Positions 56,001 to 58,140 of a stretch of DNA of 64,000 nucleotides are shown one piece after another. Location: assembly GCA_023653785.1 (NCBI GenBank), contig JAMKCH010051435.1, positions 62,001 to 126,000 on the forward strand, in the 5' to 3' direction. The stretch's first letter is position 1, and each line of letters opens with the position of its first letter. The stretch is from Ophioderma brevispina. Lineage: Eukaryota; Echinodermata; Ophiuroidea; Amphilepidida; Ophiodermatidae. The notes under the pieces are model-generated. The model made no database searches and was not told where the DNA came from. It saw only the letters and a list, made by a program, of their open reading frames with translations. The translations under genes and the position numbers were made by a program.

Positions 56001-58140
56001 TTTGGTGTTTTTGTTCCTATTTTAGTAGGTAGATGGAATTGTACATGCTTATCTGTGATTAATAGATGAAAGAAATGCTTTCCACCCTTTTTTGACATCC
56101 CCTTGGCTTATTGTGTTTATCGACTTAACAGTGATATCTTCACCATGACATATGATTACATGCACTTGCCTAATGAGGTTGTAAACCAGAATGTGGAATG
56201 GTAGATAATGGTATGGCATTGCAAAAGGAAAGAAAGCGTTCTTCCAGTAAGAAACCAAACTTGATTTAGTTGGGAAGCCAACAAAACCTGATTATGTAGA
56301 GGATCCATTAAAATGCTTTGCCCAAATTATTCAGTGAGAGTTTACCATGTTACTGGAGAATATTTAATATGTATTACTTGTGAAAAGTATCTTTAATTCC
56401 TAATTGATTTTGTTTTAAAATGTCATCTCAATTAAGAAAAGCTATGTCGTAAGGTTGAGTTCCACCATTTTTTTTTATTACATTGCCTCATTGTTATTCA
56501 CACAACTGAAATTACAAAAAAGCATTGGTCCAAGATATCGATTGTTTTCCAACTTTTCATTTGTATCCGATTTTGCTTTTTCAGTAACAGTGATATTAAA
56601 TATGCTACCACCAAACCCTAGTTTGCCATTACCAAATGTGCATACGGTAGTGGATATGAATGATACAAACTTCAATTTTGTATGAAAATATGTTGATTAG
56701 GTCTTCTATGGGACTTGAGACACACAGCTGTTTGACCCCATGCAAATTGTCTCTTTTATTTTTTGAACATTTTAAGCAATGGCGACACAATTTTGACAAG
56801 TAATATAAGTAGGGACATGCAAGAGCTATTATCTCTGCAAAAAAGCAGACAAATCATGCGGGAATCTGCCAATTTTGGAGAGGAGAGAGTGTGCACAACG
56901 GTTAGGGTGCTTGCCCTGGCGGCAAATACCATCAAAAAATTCCCGGGTCGAATCCCGGGGTGGGGTAGTGGGCACTTGCTGGGATTTAATTCGGGGGGGT
57001 ACTATCCCAATTCTTGGATTTGATCTGTATACCAGCTATTGATTAAATACAGAATACAACTCTCCTCCATGGTTCACTTGGACATGGACAAAATGACTCA
57101 TGAAAGCATCCCGTCCTTCGGAGGGGACGTTAAGCCGTCGGTCCCGTGTACAGAGAGTCACAATGTACATGTACATCGCAGTCAGGTCGCTATAAGAGTA
57201 GGTTTTGTGAACACCCCTGACTGTTCCCAATCCGCCCCAGCCTCAAATAGGGGCCATGTAGGAGCGTCAGTATCATGGATACACGCGGCCACCGGATAGC
57301 ACCCCCCACAACTAGCTGAACAAAGCCCTGACACCACACCAAGCCATTACCAATGGACTTGTGGATACGAGCAAACAAACAAAATCTTGCCCATAGTAGG
57401 TCTTACAAAGGTCTTGATTGATGTTTTATAGCGCCCTCTATATGCACATTCTCCATAGAAGACGTGGAAAACTAGATTTTAAAGAAAAATCACATTTGCC
57501 CGCAATGAAATCGCGTACAATTTACACAGGAAAAGTACTAAGTGAGAACAAATAATCCACTCCGTTGTCAAAAGTGTCGCCGGTGATAAATTTTGTTTTA
57601 TTCTGGTTTTTGTATAATAAATGAGGATTTTCAAACAGCTGTGGACAAACACCTAATCAACTTATACAAAAAAACTCAACTTGCCCAAAGTAGTTTTTTT
57701 GCATTGTGAAGAAATATCTGATAGTGGTCTAATTGTTTTAGCATTCAATGTGGTTTGTAGTTGGTAGGTGGATTTCAGGTTCAAGCTCAGGAGAAGCAGG
57801 CAGAGTCAGACGAGACAAGAAAAAAGCTTACCAGATTGAGGAAGATGATTGGAGAAAAGAATAAAAGAAATAAAGGATTGTGCAGGTTGTGAGTACACTA
57901 TTGCAAAATTACTTTTTAGTTTATAATTTTTAGGTTTTAAAGTACTTAATTTGATACCTGAAATTTGCTTCAAATATGGCAGTAATTATCATTTAAGCAC
58001 AAAAGTTTTCACCATTTTCTGATATCATACAATTTTTTTTTCTTCAGGATATTATATCAATGAGGATTGTGAGGGGTGAGGAAAGTGATGACTTACTAGC
58101 CGAGTGTGTTCGACACGCCAACAAGAAGACCCATAGGTGA
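1969..58140 (+). CDS. MORC2: MORC2-like chromatin ATPase gene (28 coding exons, whole locus)
   Basis: This is a MORC-family GHKL ATPase gene spread over 56 kb and about 3.4 kb of coding exons (around 1,140 codons; human MORC2 is 1,032). Domains in order: GHKL ATPase with N-box ELLDNSRDA, a DDG-x-GM box and the lid KYGNGLKS; the transducer-like region with a long coiled-coil insertion ([12 protein letters not shown]); the core block [16 protein letters not shown]; the CW zinc finger ([10 protein letters not shown] ... HWDCEMNPD); a disordered basic/serine linker; a chromo-like domain; and the C-terminal block [11 protein letters not shown]. Human MORC2 binds ATP, dimerises and compacts chromatin with the HUSH silencing complex; the same role here is inferred from homology. 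Nearly all exons have GT-AG borders with compatible phases. Single-base frameshifts occur in exons 4, 5, 6, 8, 11, 18 and 27/28, so the printed sequence does not translate through. Assembly error is favoured over pseudogene because exons 7, 9, 10, 12-17 and 20-26 are clean. Confidence 0.93.
3722..4034. mobile_element. hAT-type MITE with perfect 8-bp TSD
   Basis: A 313-bp element in intron 1 with terminal inverted repeats CAGTGGCGTACCGA. It is flanked on both sides by GTTGCAAA (3714-3721 and 4035-4042), a perfect 8-bp target-site duplication. CAGTGGCG ends and an 8-bp TSD are hAT hallmarks. Inside, CCCCTCTGG recurs near both ends as a subterminal repeat. No transposase, so non-autonomous. The intact TSD and ends suggest fairly recent insertion. 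Confidence 0.93.
4587..4803. mobile_element. Probable related MITE with G-run and 18-bp tandem repeat
   Basis: Ends GGGCGTAACC and GGTTACGC are inverted and resemble the 3722-4034 element (CAGTGGCGTA). Possible imperfect flanks TTTACGG and TTTGCGG. Inside, GGGGGGCACATACATTTT occurs twice in tandem, followed by an 18-G run at 4735-4752 and C runs at 4776-4790. The homopolymers make base counts unreliable. Confidence 0.5.
4930..5275. mobile_element. TTAA-flanked MITE, family 1, copy a
   Basis: A 346-bp element between TTAA at 4926-4929 and 5276-5279. The left end is AGGTGCTTGTTCC; the right end is the diverged CGGAATACGAACCT. TTAA target duplication is typical of piggyBac-type transposons. Clearly homologous over its length to 5944-6282 (shared CTACTTGATAT, GGGAAACAAACTTGCG, CTTCCGGGTAAAT). 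Confidence 0.82.
5944..6282. mobile_element. TTAA-flanked MITE, family 1, copy b
   Basis: A 339-bp element flanked by TTAA (5940-5943, 6283-6286). Ends AGGTGCTTGTTC and GGAACATGCACCT form an inverted repeat. Same orientation as copy a, 670 bp away, both in intron 1. Short open frames on its minus strand are not genes. Confidence 0.85.
6986..7039 (+). CDS. MORC2: MORC2 exon 2 (GHKL N-box)
   Basis: Encodes [19 protein letters not shown] across the junctions, nearly identical to human MORC2. It carries the GHKL motif I glutamate and asparagine (E and N of ELLDN) that bind water and Mg-ATP. Acceptor TTCCAG, donor AG|GTGATT. Confidence 0.95.
8165..8357. repeat. Interspersed repeat, paired with 57440-57650
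   Basis: Shares ATATGC..CATTCTCCAT, AAAACTAGATTTTAA, ATTTGCCCGCAAT, AATAATCCA/TAATCCA and GTTGTCAAAA..GTGTCGCC in order with 57440-57650. It ends 73 bp before MORC2 exon 3. Confidence 0.75.
8431..8465 (+). CDS. MORC2: MORC2 exon 3
   Basis: A 35-nt micro-exon encoding [11 protein letters not shown], matching human DADATRIDIYA. Acceptor TTTTGCAG, donor ACAG|GTAAGT. Phases fit exon 2 (one base in) and exon 4 (one base out). Confidence 0.93.
9492..9905. repeat. AGGTCA-rich interspersed repeat, copy 1
   Basis: Begins TGTGTCACCTGTCATAAGGC, ends near CAGTCCGTGGACTGATG. Carries three direct repeats of AGGTCA with one-base spacing (9677-9689, 9808-9820, 9828-9840) plus single half-sites. Similar to 18432-19030 and the split copy at 38776-39675. 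Intron 3. Confidence 0.83.
9906..13998 (+). other. Intron 3 interior, nothing recognised
   Basis: AT-rich sequence with no supported gene. Open frames such as 13269-13562 have no recognisable motif. It may include the decayed 3' part of the antisense LINE that begins at 15152. Confidence 0.4.
13999..15152 (-). pseudogene. Broken LINE reverse transcriptase
   Basis: Reading right to left on the minus strand: [17 protein letters not shown] (about 14834-14885), [14 protein letters not shown] (about 14636-14680), [10 protein letters not shown] (14356-14390), then [16 protein letters not shown] and [11 protein letters not shown]. These are the fingers, palm aspartate, catalytic DD box (usual FADD changed to FPDD) and following strands of a non-LTR retrotransposon RT. 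The parts sit in different frames with stops, so it is dead. The clade is not determined; RTE or CR1-like is possible. It lies antisense in MORC2 intron 3. Confidence 0.87.
16270..16730. repeat. Minisatellite, left block
   Basis: Degenerate tandem units of about 18-24 bp built on CAACATCAATACAACCTTCC, at least 12 repeats. Resumes at 17340 after a transposon insertion. Intron 3. Open frames here are repeat artefacts. Confidence 0.82.
16734..17331. mobile_element. Transposon inserted in a minisatellite
   Basis: Inverted ends GGGCCAATCCAAAAT and ATTTTGGATTGGGCC, extending to GCGAGGGACGGAATT against AATTCCGTCACTCGC. The flanks are AAACT on the left (16729-16733) and AAACT on the right (17332-17336), a possible 5-bp TSD. 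Internal copies of GAGGGACGGAATT-type motifs in both orientations look like subterminal transposase-binding repeats. No transposase. Confidence 0.78.
17340..17740. repeat. Minisatellite, right block
   Basis: Continuation of the CAACATCAATACAACC-type array (CTCCATCAATACAACCTTCC and variants), decaying toward 17740. Confidence 0.8.
18432..19030. repeat. AGGTCA-rich interspersed repeat, copy 2
   Basis: Begins TGTGTCCCGCCTGCCTTAAG, which forms a small hairpin (CTGCCTTAAGGCAG). Contains AGGTCAAAGGTCA at 18650-18662 and further AGGTCA half-sites to 18728. Ends CACTACAGTCCGAGGACC. Intron 3. Confidence 0.83.
19652..19722 (+). CDS. MORC2: MORC2 exon 4 (DDG-x-GM box, frameshifted)
   Basis: Begins [10 protein letters not shown] in frame after exon 3, matching the human segment ending RGGF. 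The expected block MLCFLDDG-x-GMDQ is present only by switching frame: one extra A after the GGY codons, one base lost before the first D, and two extra bases before GM. Clean borders (TTTTTTCAG and AAA|GTAAGT). The encoded D is the GHKL motif II ATP-adenine contact. The preceding intron is 11.2 kb. Confidence 0.82.
20280..21469 (-). pseudogene. Further minus-strand remnants of the same repetitive element
   Basis: Broken minus-strand frames include [14 protein letters not shown] (about 21260-21380), [20 protein letters not shown] (20638-20901) and [20 protein letters not shown] with [15 protein letters not shown] before a stop (about 20346-20455). These look like real but decayed protein. I vaguely recall an uncharacterised, repetitive invertebrate ORF family with similar LHL-EPFL text, unverified. 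Confidence 0.45.
21470..23489. repeat. Tandem duplication, left copy (about 2.0 kb)
   Basis: Sequence from near 21470 to 23489 recurs in order and orientation at 23490-25475. Shared landmarks: GGCACATGTCA, GTGAAGATCAA, GTATCCAGGTCAATACTC, GACTTACTG, GTCACACTATTTCACAAAA, AAAGCTTCACATGTCAAAAC. The copies differ by frequent one-base indels rather than substitutions. Minus-strand coding is degraded here. Confidence 0.85.
23490..25475. repeat. Tandem duplication, right copy
   Basis: Directly abuts the left copy. Slightly better preserved as coding sequence: the minus-strand frame 24362-24667 stays open here, while the matching left-copy part is broken into shorter frames. Confidence 0.85.
24362..24667 (-). 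pseudogene. Charged protein fragment of a repetitive element
   Basis: Translates to a Glu/Arg-rich helix ([20 protein letters not shown]) followed by acidic [22 protein letters not shown] and a basic KSKGKKRRG patch. Just before it, [14 protein letters not shown] is readable in another frame. Downstream on the minus strand, frames read [16 protein letters not shown] and [18 protein letters not shown]. The left tandem copy holds a broken version (22305-22520). No family identified. It probably belongs to a multicopy element whose further pieces extend to 20280. Confidence 0.5.
26528..26620 (+). CDS. MORC2: MORC2 exon 5 (ATP lid, one base missing)
   Basis: Reads [11 protein letters not shown] in frame (human SDAASVIQFGK), then a variable stretch, then [12 protein letters not shown] in a frame shifted by one base. 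The G-N-G of the lid is the phosphate-binding loop. Exon length is 93 nt where 94 is needed. Acceptor TTTTGGTAG, donor TC|GTAAGT. Confidence 0.87.
26748..26934 (+). CDS. MORC2: MORC2 exon 6 (several indels, poor acceptor)
   Basis: Pieces of the conserved block are legible in changing frames: MRIGK, IMFTK, TMSC, LSRTFH, then a long clean run [15 protein letters not shown]. The order matches human MORC2 (GSMRIGKDFILFTK ... LSRTFHEEEGIDEVIVPLP). At least four single-base indels are needed. The start is set by alignment; the expected AG acceptor is not present (GCCG is seen), so either the acceptor is miscalled or the exon is damaged. Donor AAG|GTAAAA. Confidence 0.72.
27166..27310. mobile_element. 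Possible short TTAA MITE
   Basis: TTAAGGTGTG at 27162 and CAAGCACCTTTAA at 27303-27314 resemble the two ends of family 1 (AGGTGC ... GCACCT, TTAA), enclosing 145 bp of otherwise unrelated sequence. Intron 6. Confidence 0.35.
28178..29047. mobile_element. TTAA-flanked long-TIR element (870 bp)
   Basis: Flanked by TTAA at 28174-28177 and 29048-29051. Ends AGGGGAA and TTCCCCT; after a small offset both sides read CCCTAATATTCGA-like, and similarity continues inward over roughly 150 bp (CAAACCTATT..CC, GGTCATGGGTGTATC on the complement). No transposase seen; open frames at 28289-28492 and 28301-28513 are chance. Intron 6. Confidence 0.85.
30242..30332 (+). CDS. MORC2: MORC2 exon 7
   Basis: Thirty intact codons, [19 protein letters not shown]..., matching human AIETELIYKYSPFRTEEE. 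Acceptor TTTCCACAG, donor CATG|GTAAGT. No indels. Confidence 0.94.
31000..31310. mobile_element. TTAA-flanked MITE, family 1 relative, left end unclear
   Basis: The right end ACTTGCACCT followed by TTAA (31311-31314) and internal stretches (TGATGGATATCCATTAAAACGG, AAATTTTCAGGACA) match family 1. The left end was not found with confidence; the start is approximate. It lies in intron 7. Confidence 0.55.
31815..31941 (+). CDS. MORC2: MORC2 exon 8
   Basis: Encodes [20 protein letters not shown]... followed by [21 protein letters not shown]. Human has [20 protein letters not shown]. Reading through TLVIV to IKLMDNG needs one extra base, and one more is expected just after the acceptor GTGTAG. The donor is AAAG|GTATTT. 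The TLVI strand is GHKL motif IV. Confidence 0.88.
32881..33009 (+). CDS. MORC2: MORC2 exon 9
   Basis: Clean exon: [20 protein letters not shown]... to [11 protein letters not shown], the transducer-like segment (human PERRSFRAYAAVLYIDPRM). Acceptor CCTTCACAG, donor CCCAA|GTAAGA. Confidence 0.95.
33668..33747 (+). CDS. MORC2: MORC2 exon 10 (start of coiled coil 1)
   Basis: Encodes [20 protein letters not shown] then LEEANA. VYKYSS matches human MYKYTSS. The Ala/Glu/Lys-rich end begins the long coiled-coil arm that projects from the MORC2 ATPase. Acceptor TTGACAG, donor GCAG|GTAAGT. Confidence 0.95.
35948..35994. repeat. Hairpin in unit Y (20-bp perfect arms)
   Basis: GTTTACTAATAAAAGTC and its exact complement around GGATCCT. 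Equivalent hairpins at 34916-34961 and 36350-36396. May be the fused ends or a terminal hairpin of an element. Confidence 0.9.
36028..36282. mobile_element. Family 2 MITE, right half only
   Basis: Matches 38020-38283 in order (GCGTCA, ACACCTTCAC, CTAGCG, GGTCAGACTAGATG, GGTTCTCCT), ending at TTAA 36283-36286. The left half is absent; instead there is a 21-A run at 36007-36027. Flanking sequence is duplicated around it (35881-36006 and 36283-36410). Confidence 0.82.
37825..38283. mobile_element. TTAA-flanked fold-back MITE, family 2, full copy
   Basis: A 459-bp element flanked by TTAA (37821-37824, 38284-38287). Its ends AGGAGAACCTGTA and ACAGGTTCTCCT are inverted and extend into imperfect arms of more than 100 bp sharing GACTACCTATCGA-type and AACCATAA-type motifs. 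It stops about 75 bp before MORC2 exon 11, so it occupies the branch-point side of that intron. Confidence 0.88.
38359..38439 (+). CDS. MORC2: MORC2 exon 11 (coiled coil 1, one extra base)
   Basis: Reads [18 protein letters not shown], almost the human [12 protein letters not shown]. After this the frame must slip by one base (probably the doubled C in TGCCAAG) to give GGSKDAR and to fit the phase of exon 12. Acceptor GGTGTTAG, donor AAGG|GTGAGG. A TTAA-flanked MITE ends only about 75 bp upstream of the acceptor. Confidence 0.9.
38776..39675. repeat. AGGTCA-rich repeat, copy 3, split by a MITE
   Basis: Left part 38776-38846, right part 39470-39675 (AAACTTGAGTCATAGATGCA, AAGGTCACATGCAAGGTCAA). 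Interrupted by the family 3 MITE. Intron 11. Confidence 0.8.
38847..39469. mobile_element. TTAA-flanked MITE, family 3, nested in an AGGTCA repeat
   Basis: A 623-bp insertion with ends AGGAAAATGT and ACATATTTCCT, between TTAA (38843-38846) and TTGA (39470-39473, one mismatch). The host repeat is split: its left part is 38776-38846 and its right part resumes at 39470; an unsplit copy at 9492-9905 reads GGGTTAACATTG across the site. Confidence 0.83.
40028..40597. mobile_element. 570-bp fold-back element with TA flanks
   Basis: Arms 40028-40237 and about 40386-40597 are inverted copies with small differences. Ends CACCTGG and CCAGGTG, flanked by TA (40026-40027, 40598-40599), suggesting a Tc1/mariner-type MITE. 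Shared arm motifs include GATCAGTATTGTGCCAAAGT and CCCGAAAGACGCAAACCCCC. Open frames on both strands here are mirror images of the arms, not genes. Confidence 0.88.
41059..41285 (+). CDS. MORC2: MORC2 exon 12 (end of coiled coil, conserved core)
   Basis: Clean 227-nt exon: [19 protein letters not shown] through [20 protein letters not shown] to [18 protein letters not shown]. Human has [20 protein letters not shown] and [20 protein letters not shown]. It completes the coiled-coil hairpin and returns to the transducer-like fold. Donor GT|GTAAGT. Confidence 0.97.
41358..41537. repeat. 180-bp near-perfect hairpin
   Basis: Two arms of about 88 bases pair around a two-base centre at 41447-41448 (GGCGGCT-AA-AGCCGCC). 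Outer ends AGGGATTCAAACATGTTACA and its complement match exactly; a few mismatches and indels occur mid-arm. The centre is GC-rich and includes CCCGCGAGGGCGG. It lies in intron 12, 72 bp after the exon 12 donor. Confidence 0.93.
42327..42484 (+). CDS. MORC2: MORC2 exon 13
   Basis: Clean: [20 protein letters not shown] then [20 protein letters not shown] and WKNCSGI. Human has [21 protein letters not shown]. Acceptor TTTCACAG, donor TTC|GTAAGT. Confidence 0.97.
42930..43058 (+). CDS. MORC2: MORC2 exon 14 (approach to the CW domain)
   Basis: Encodes [18 protein letters not shown], then [20 protein letters not shown] and MIQC. The last Cys is the first zinc ligand of the CW finger (human TTIQCDLC). 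Acceptor TTATACAG, donor TGTG|GTATGT. Confidence 0.96.
43296..43467. mobile_element. hAT-type MITE with perfect 8-bp TSD (172 bp)
   Basis: Ends CAGGGGTTCTCA and TGAGAACCCCTG are perfect 12-bp inverted repeats. Flanks TCCTAATC at 43288-43295 and 43468-43475 are an exact 8-bp TSD. CAGGGGTTCTCA is typical of hAT non-autonomous elements. It lies in intron 14, between the two exons that make up the CW finger. Confidence 0.95.
43715..43820 (+). CDS. MORC2: MORC2 exon 15 (CW zinc finger)
   Basis: Encodes [20 protein letters not shown] then [15 protein letters not shown]. With MIQC before and RC after, it has the C-x2-C ... W-x-C ... C zinc ligands and CW tryptophans. In the human MORC2 CW domain the aromatic cage for methylated H3K4 is thought to be incomplete; whether the cage is complete here needs alignment. 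Acceptor TATTTAG, donor AG|GTAAGA. Confidence 0.97.
44023..44116 (+). CDS. MORC2: MORC2 exon 16 (coiled coil after CW)
   Basis: Starts with the last CW cysteine ([20 protein letters not shown]) and continues as a charged helix [12 protein letters not shown], the second coiled coil. Acceptor TTGTTCAG, donor GAG|GTAATG. Confidence 0.93.
44676..44714 (+). CDS. MORC2: MORC2 exon 17 (39-nt micro-exon)
   Basis: Thirteen codons [13 protein letters not shown], continuing the coiled coil (human KLEALQKTTP region). Phase 0 on both sides, so skipping it would keep the frame. Acceptor TTTCAG, donor AAG|GTAAGA. Confidence 0.88.
45318..45565 (+). CDS. MORC2: MORC2 exon 18 (RRDSYP repeats, frameshift)
   Basis: Starts in phase 0 as [20 protein letters not shown] and then meets a stop; a one-base shift continues as [20 protein letters not shown] and on to RKRERK, phase 0 at the donor. 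Length 248 nt, one short of a multiple of three. The second half has four RRDSYP units, two of them in identical 36-bp DNA repeats. Disordered and basic; no counterpart recognised in human MORC2. Acceptor CTCGCAG, donor AAG|GTGTGT. Confidence 0.82.
45900..46690. repeat. Degenerate tandem repeat with ATGAGCTAATTAA units
   Basis: Units containing (T)ATGCAAATGAGCTAATTAA, CGATATCTCTGA, ACGGTACGT and AGGCAAAATTCC recur at about 46260, 46435 and 46580, with looser copies (GACCTGATTAGA) at 46095 and 46238. Intron 18, leading into the G-rich tract. Confidence 0.7.
46660..47195. repeat. G-rich GGGTGTTGGG-type tract (G-quadruplex potential)
   Basis: About 530 bp with strong strand bias: runs of 3-9 G separated by T, GT or TGT, e.g. 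GGGGGTGGGGGTGG. Many windows meet the G3+N1-7 quadruplex pattern on the plus strand, which is the coding strand of MORC2, so the intron 18 RNA would carry it. Overlapping open frames on both strands (46684-47235, 46588-47348) are composition artefacts. Confidence 0.9.
47278..47982 (+). other. Intron 18 tail, no gene seen
   Basis: Single-copy-looking AT-rich sequence between the G-rich tract and the acceptor of exon 19. No coding or structural signal identified. Confidence 0.4.
47983..48114 (+). CDS. MORC2: Possible MORC2 exon 19 (linker)
   Basis: Follows a good acceptor (CTATAATGCAG) and reads [20 protein letters not shown], Pro/Lys-rich like the human linker. The donor is uncertain: CAA|GTCAGT at 48115 keeps phase 0 and is preferred; GTACAA at 48109 is an alternative. 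The frame stops at TAA about 10 bp beyond the chosen donor. Confidence 0.5.
49277..49369 (+). CDS. MORC2: MORC2 exon 20 (Ser-rich linker)
   Basis: Thirty-one codons, [20 protein letters not shown] then [11 protein letters not shown], phase 0 both sides. [10 protein letters not shown] resembles the human RKRSVAVSDEEE region and could be a nuclear localisation and CK2-type phosphorylation segment (inference). Acceptor CTAACAG, donor GAG|GTAGGG. Confidence 0.8.
49886..50295. mobile_element. Fold-back element in intron 20
   Basis: Ends CGAGGGTT and AACCCTCG are inverted, and about 100-bp arms pair (AATCAGAAGGACGTAACTCA against TGAGTTATGTCCTTCTGATT). A third, inner copy of the arm lies at 50110-50210. 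The element ends about 50 bp upstream of the proposed exon 21 acceptor. Confidence 0.82.
50349..50405 (+). CDS. MORC2: Possible MORC2 exon 21 (basic linker)
   Basis: Nineteen codons [19 protein letters not shown], phase 0 on both sides when the acceptor GTGAAG is used. It starts about 50 bp after the right end of a fold-back element at 49886-50295. Strongly basic, like the human region after the acidic block. Acceptor choice is uncertain. Confidence 0.6.
50466..50530. repeat. AT/GT microsatellite
   Basis: TATATATA-type tract with TAGATA interruptions grading to TGTGTGTG. Intron 21. Confidence 0.85.
51237..51339 (+). CDS. MORC2: MORC2 exon 22 (acidic Ser/Thr linker)
   Basis: Reads [20 protein letters not shown] then [14 protein letters not shown], ending with one base that joins exon 23 as GCC (A). 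Acceptor TATTAAG, donor GAAG|GTTAGT. An intronic 28-nt acidic segment at 51593-51620 with AG and GT borders does not fit the phase and is left out. Confidence 0.78.
52279..52414 (+). CDS. MORC2: MORC2 exon 23 (chromo-like domain, first part)
   Basis: [20 protein letters not shown] then [20 protein letters not shown] and DKYDKW. Human has [21 protein letters not shown] and a W-K-V-K-F-D strand ending in DRW. This is the Tudor/chromo-like barrel near the MORC2 C-terminus. Acceptor CTTCACAG, donor TG|GTGCGT. Confidence 0.93.
52719..52809 (+). CDS. MORC2: MORC2 exon 24 (end of chromo-like domain, acidic run)
   Basis: Completes the domain with [16 protein letters not shown] (human EKGSEDVRLM), then eight consecutive Glu and a Lys/Glu tail, phase 0. 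Acceptor GATTTCAG, donor AAG|GTGAAT. Confidence 0.92.
52985..53368 (+). pseudogene. 3' end of a LINE (ORF2 C-terminus and tail)
   Basis: An open frame at 53025-53231 reads [20 protein letters not shown], then [10 protein letters not shown] and ends [11 protein letters not shown], the C-C-H-C zinc-knuckle tail typical of I/Nimb or Jockey-type LINE ORF2 proteins. The 3' end has GTCGTTAAACTTTAATACTC followed by an ACTC microsatellite (about 53352-53368), a common 3' signature of such LINEs. The 5' part is lost, consistent with 5' truncation on insertion. Intron 24, sense. Confidence 0.83.
53732..54183 (+). CDS. MORC2: MORC2 exon 25 (long disordered linker)
   Basis: The largest exon (452 nt), fully open: [20 protein letters not shown], then Lys/Pro/Ser-rich and Glu-rich stretches including [20 protein letters not shown], ending [16 protein letters not shown]. 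Low complexity, probably disordered and nuclear; the last 15 residues begin the conserved C-terminal helix. Acceptor CCATTTCAG, donor ACAG|GTAAAG. Confidence 0.92.
55170..55302 (+). CDS. MORC2: MORC2 exon 26 (conserved C-terminal block)
   Basis: [20 protein letters not shown] then [20 protein letters not shown] and GLRD, in register with human [21 protein letters not shown] ... FPLKEYFKQYEVGLQN. Clean. Acceptor ATCTTCCAG, donor GAT|GTAAGA. Confidence 0.97.
56881..57386 (+). repeat. tRNA-derived SINE, copy B
   Basis: Same order as copy A: tRNA-like head, the central GGGGACGTTAAGCCGTCGG at about 57122-57140, and an A/C-rich tail ending near 57386. The B box is damaged (GGGTCGAATCC, one T lost). 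It lies in intron 26 of MORC2, in the sense orientation. Copies A and B differ by many small indels and substitutions. Confidence 0.85.
57440..57650. repeat. Interspersed repeat, second copy
   Basis: Same motifs as 8165-8357, directly downstream of SINE copy B and about 110 bp upstream of exon 27. Confidence 0.75.
57761..57885 (+). CDS. MORC2: MORC2 exon 27 (C-terminal coiled coil)
   Basis: [20 protein letters not shown] then [20 protein letters not shown]. The heptad-rich helix matches the human third coiled coil (...[22 protein letters not shown]). The end should read V-Q before exon 28's D-I, which needs a one-base shift. Acceptor TTTGTAG, donor CAG|GTTGTG. Confidence 0.85.
58048..58140 (+). 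CDS. MORC2: MORC2 exon 28 (last coding exon)
   Basis: In the frame expected from homology it reads [20 protein letters not shown] then [10 protein letters not shown] and stops at 58138-58140; human ends [23 protein letters not shown]. In the frame printed from exon 27 it would stop earlier, at TGA 58061-58063. Acceptor TTTCTTCAG. The acidic EESDDLL segment supports the longer reading. Confidence 0.78.
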   Translation, partial: DIISMRIVRGEESDDLLAECVRHANKKTHR

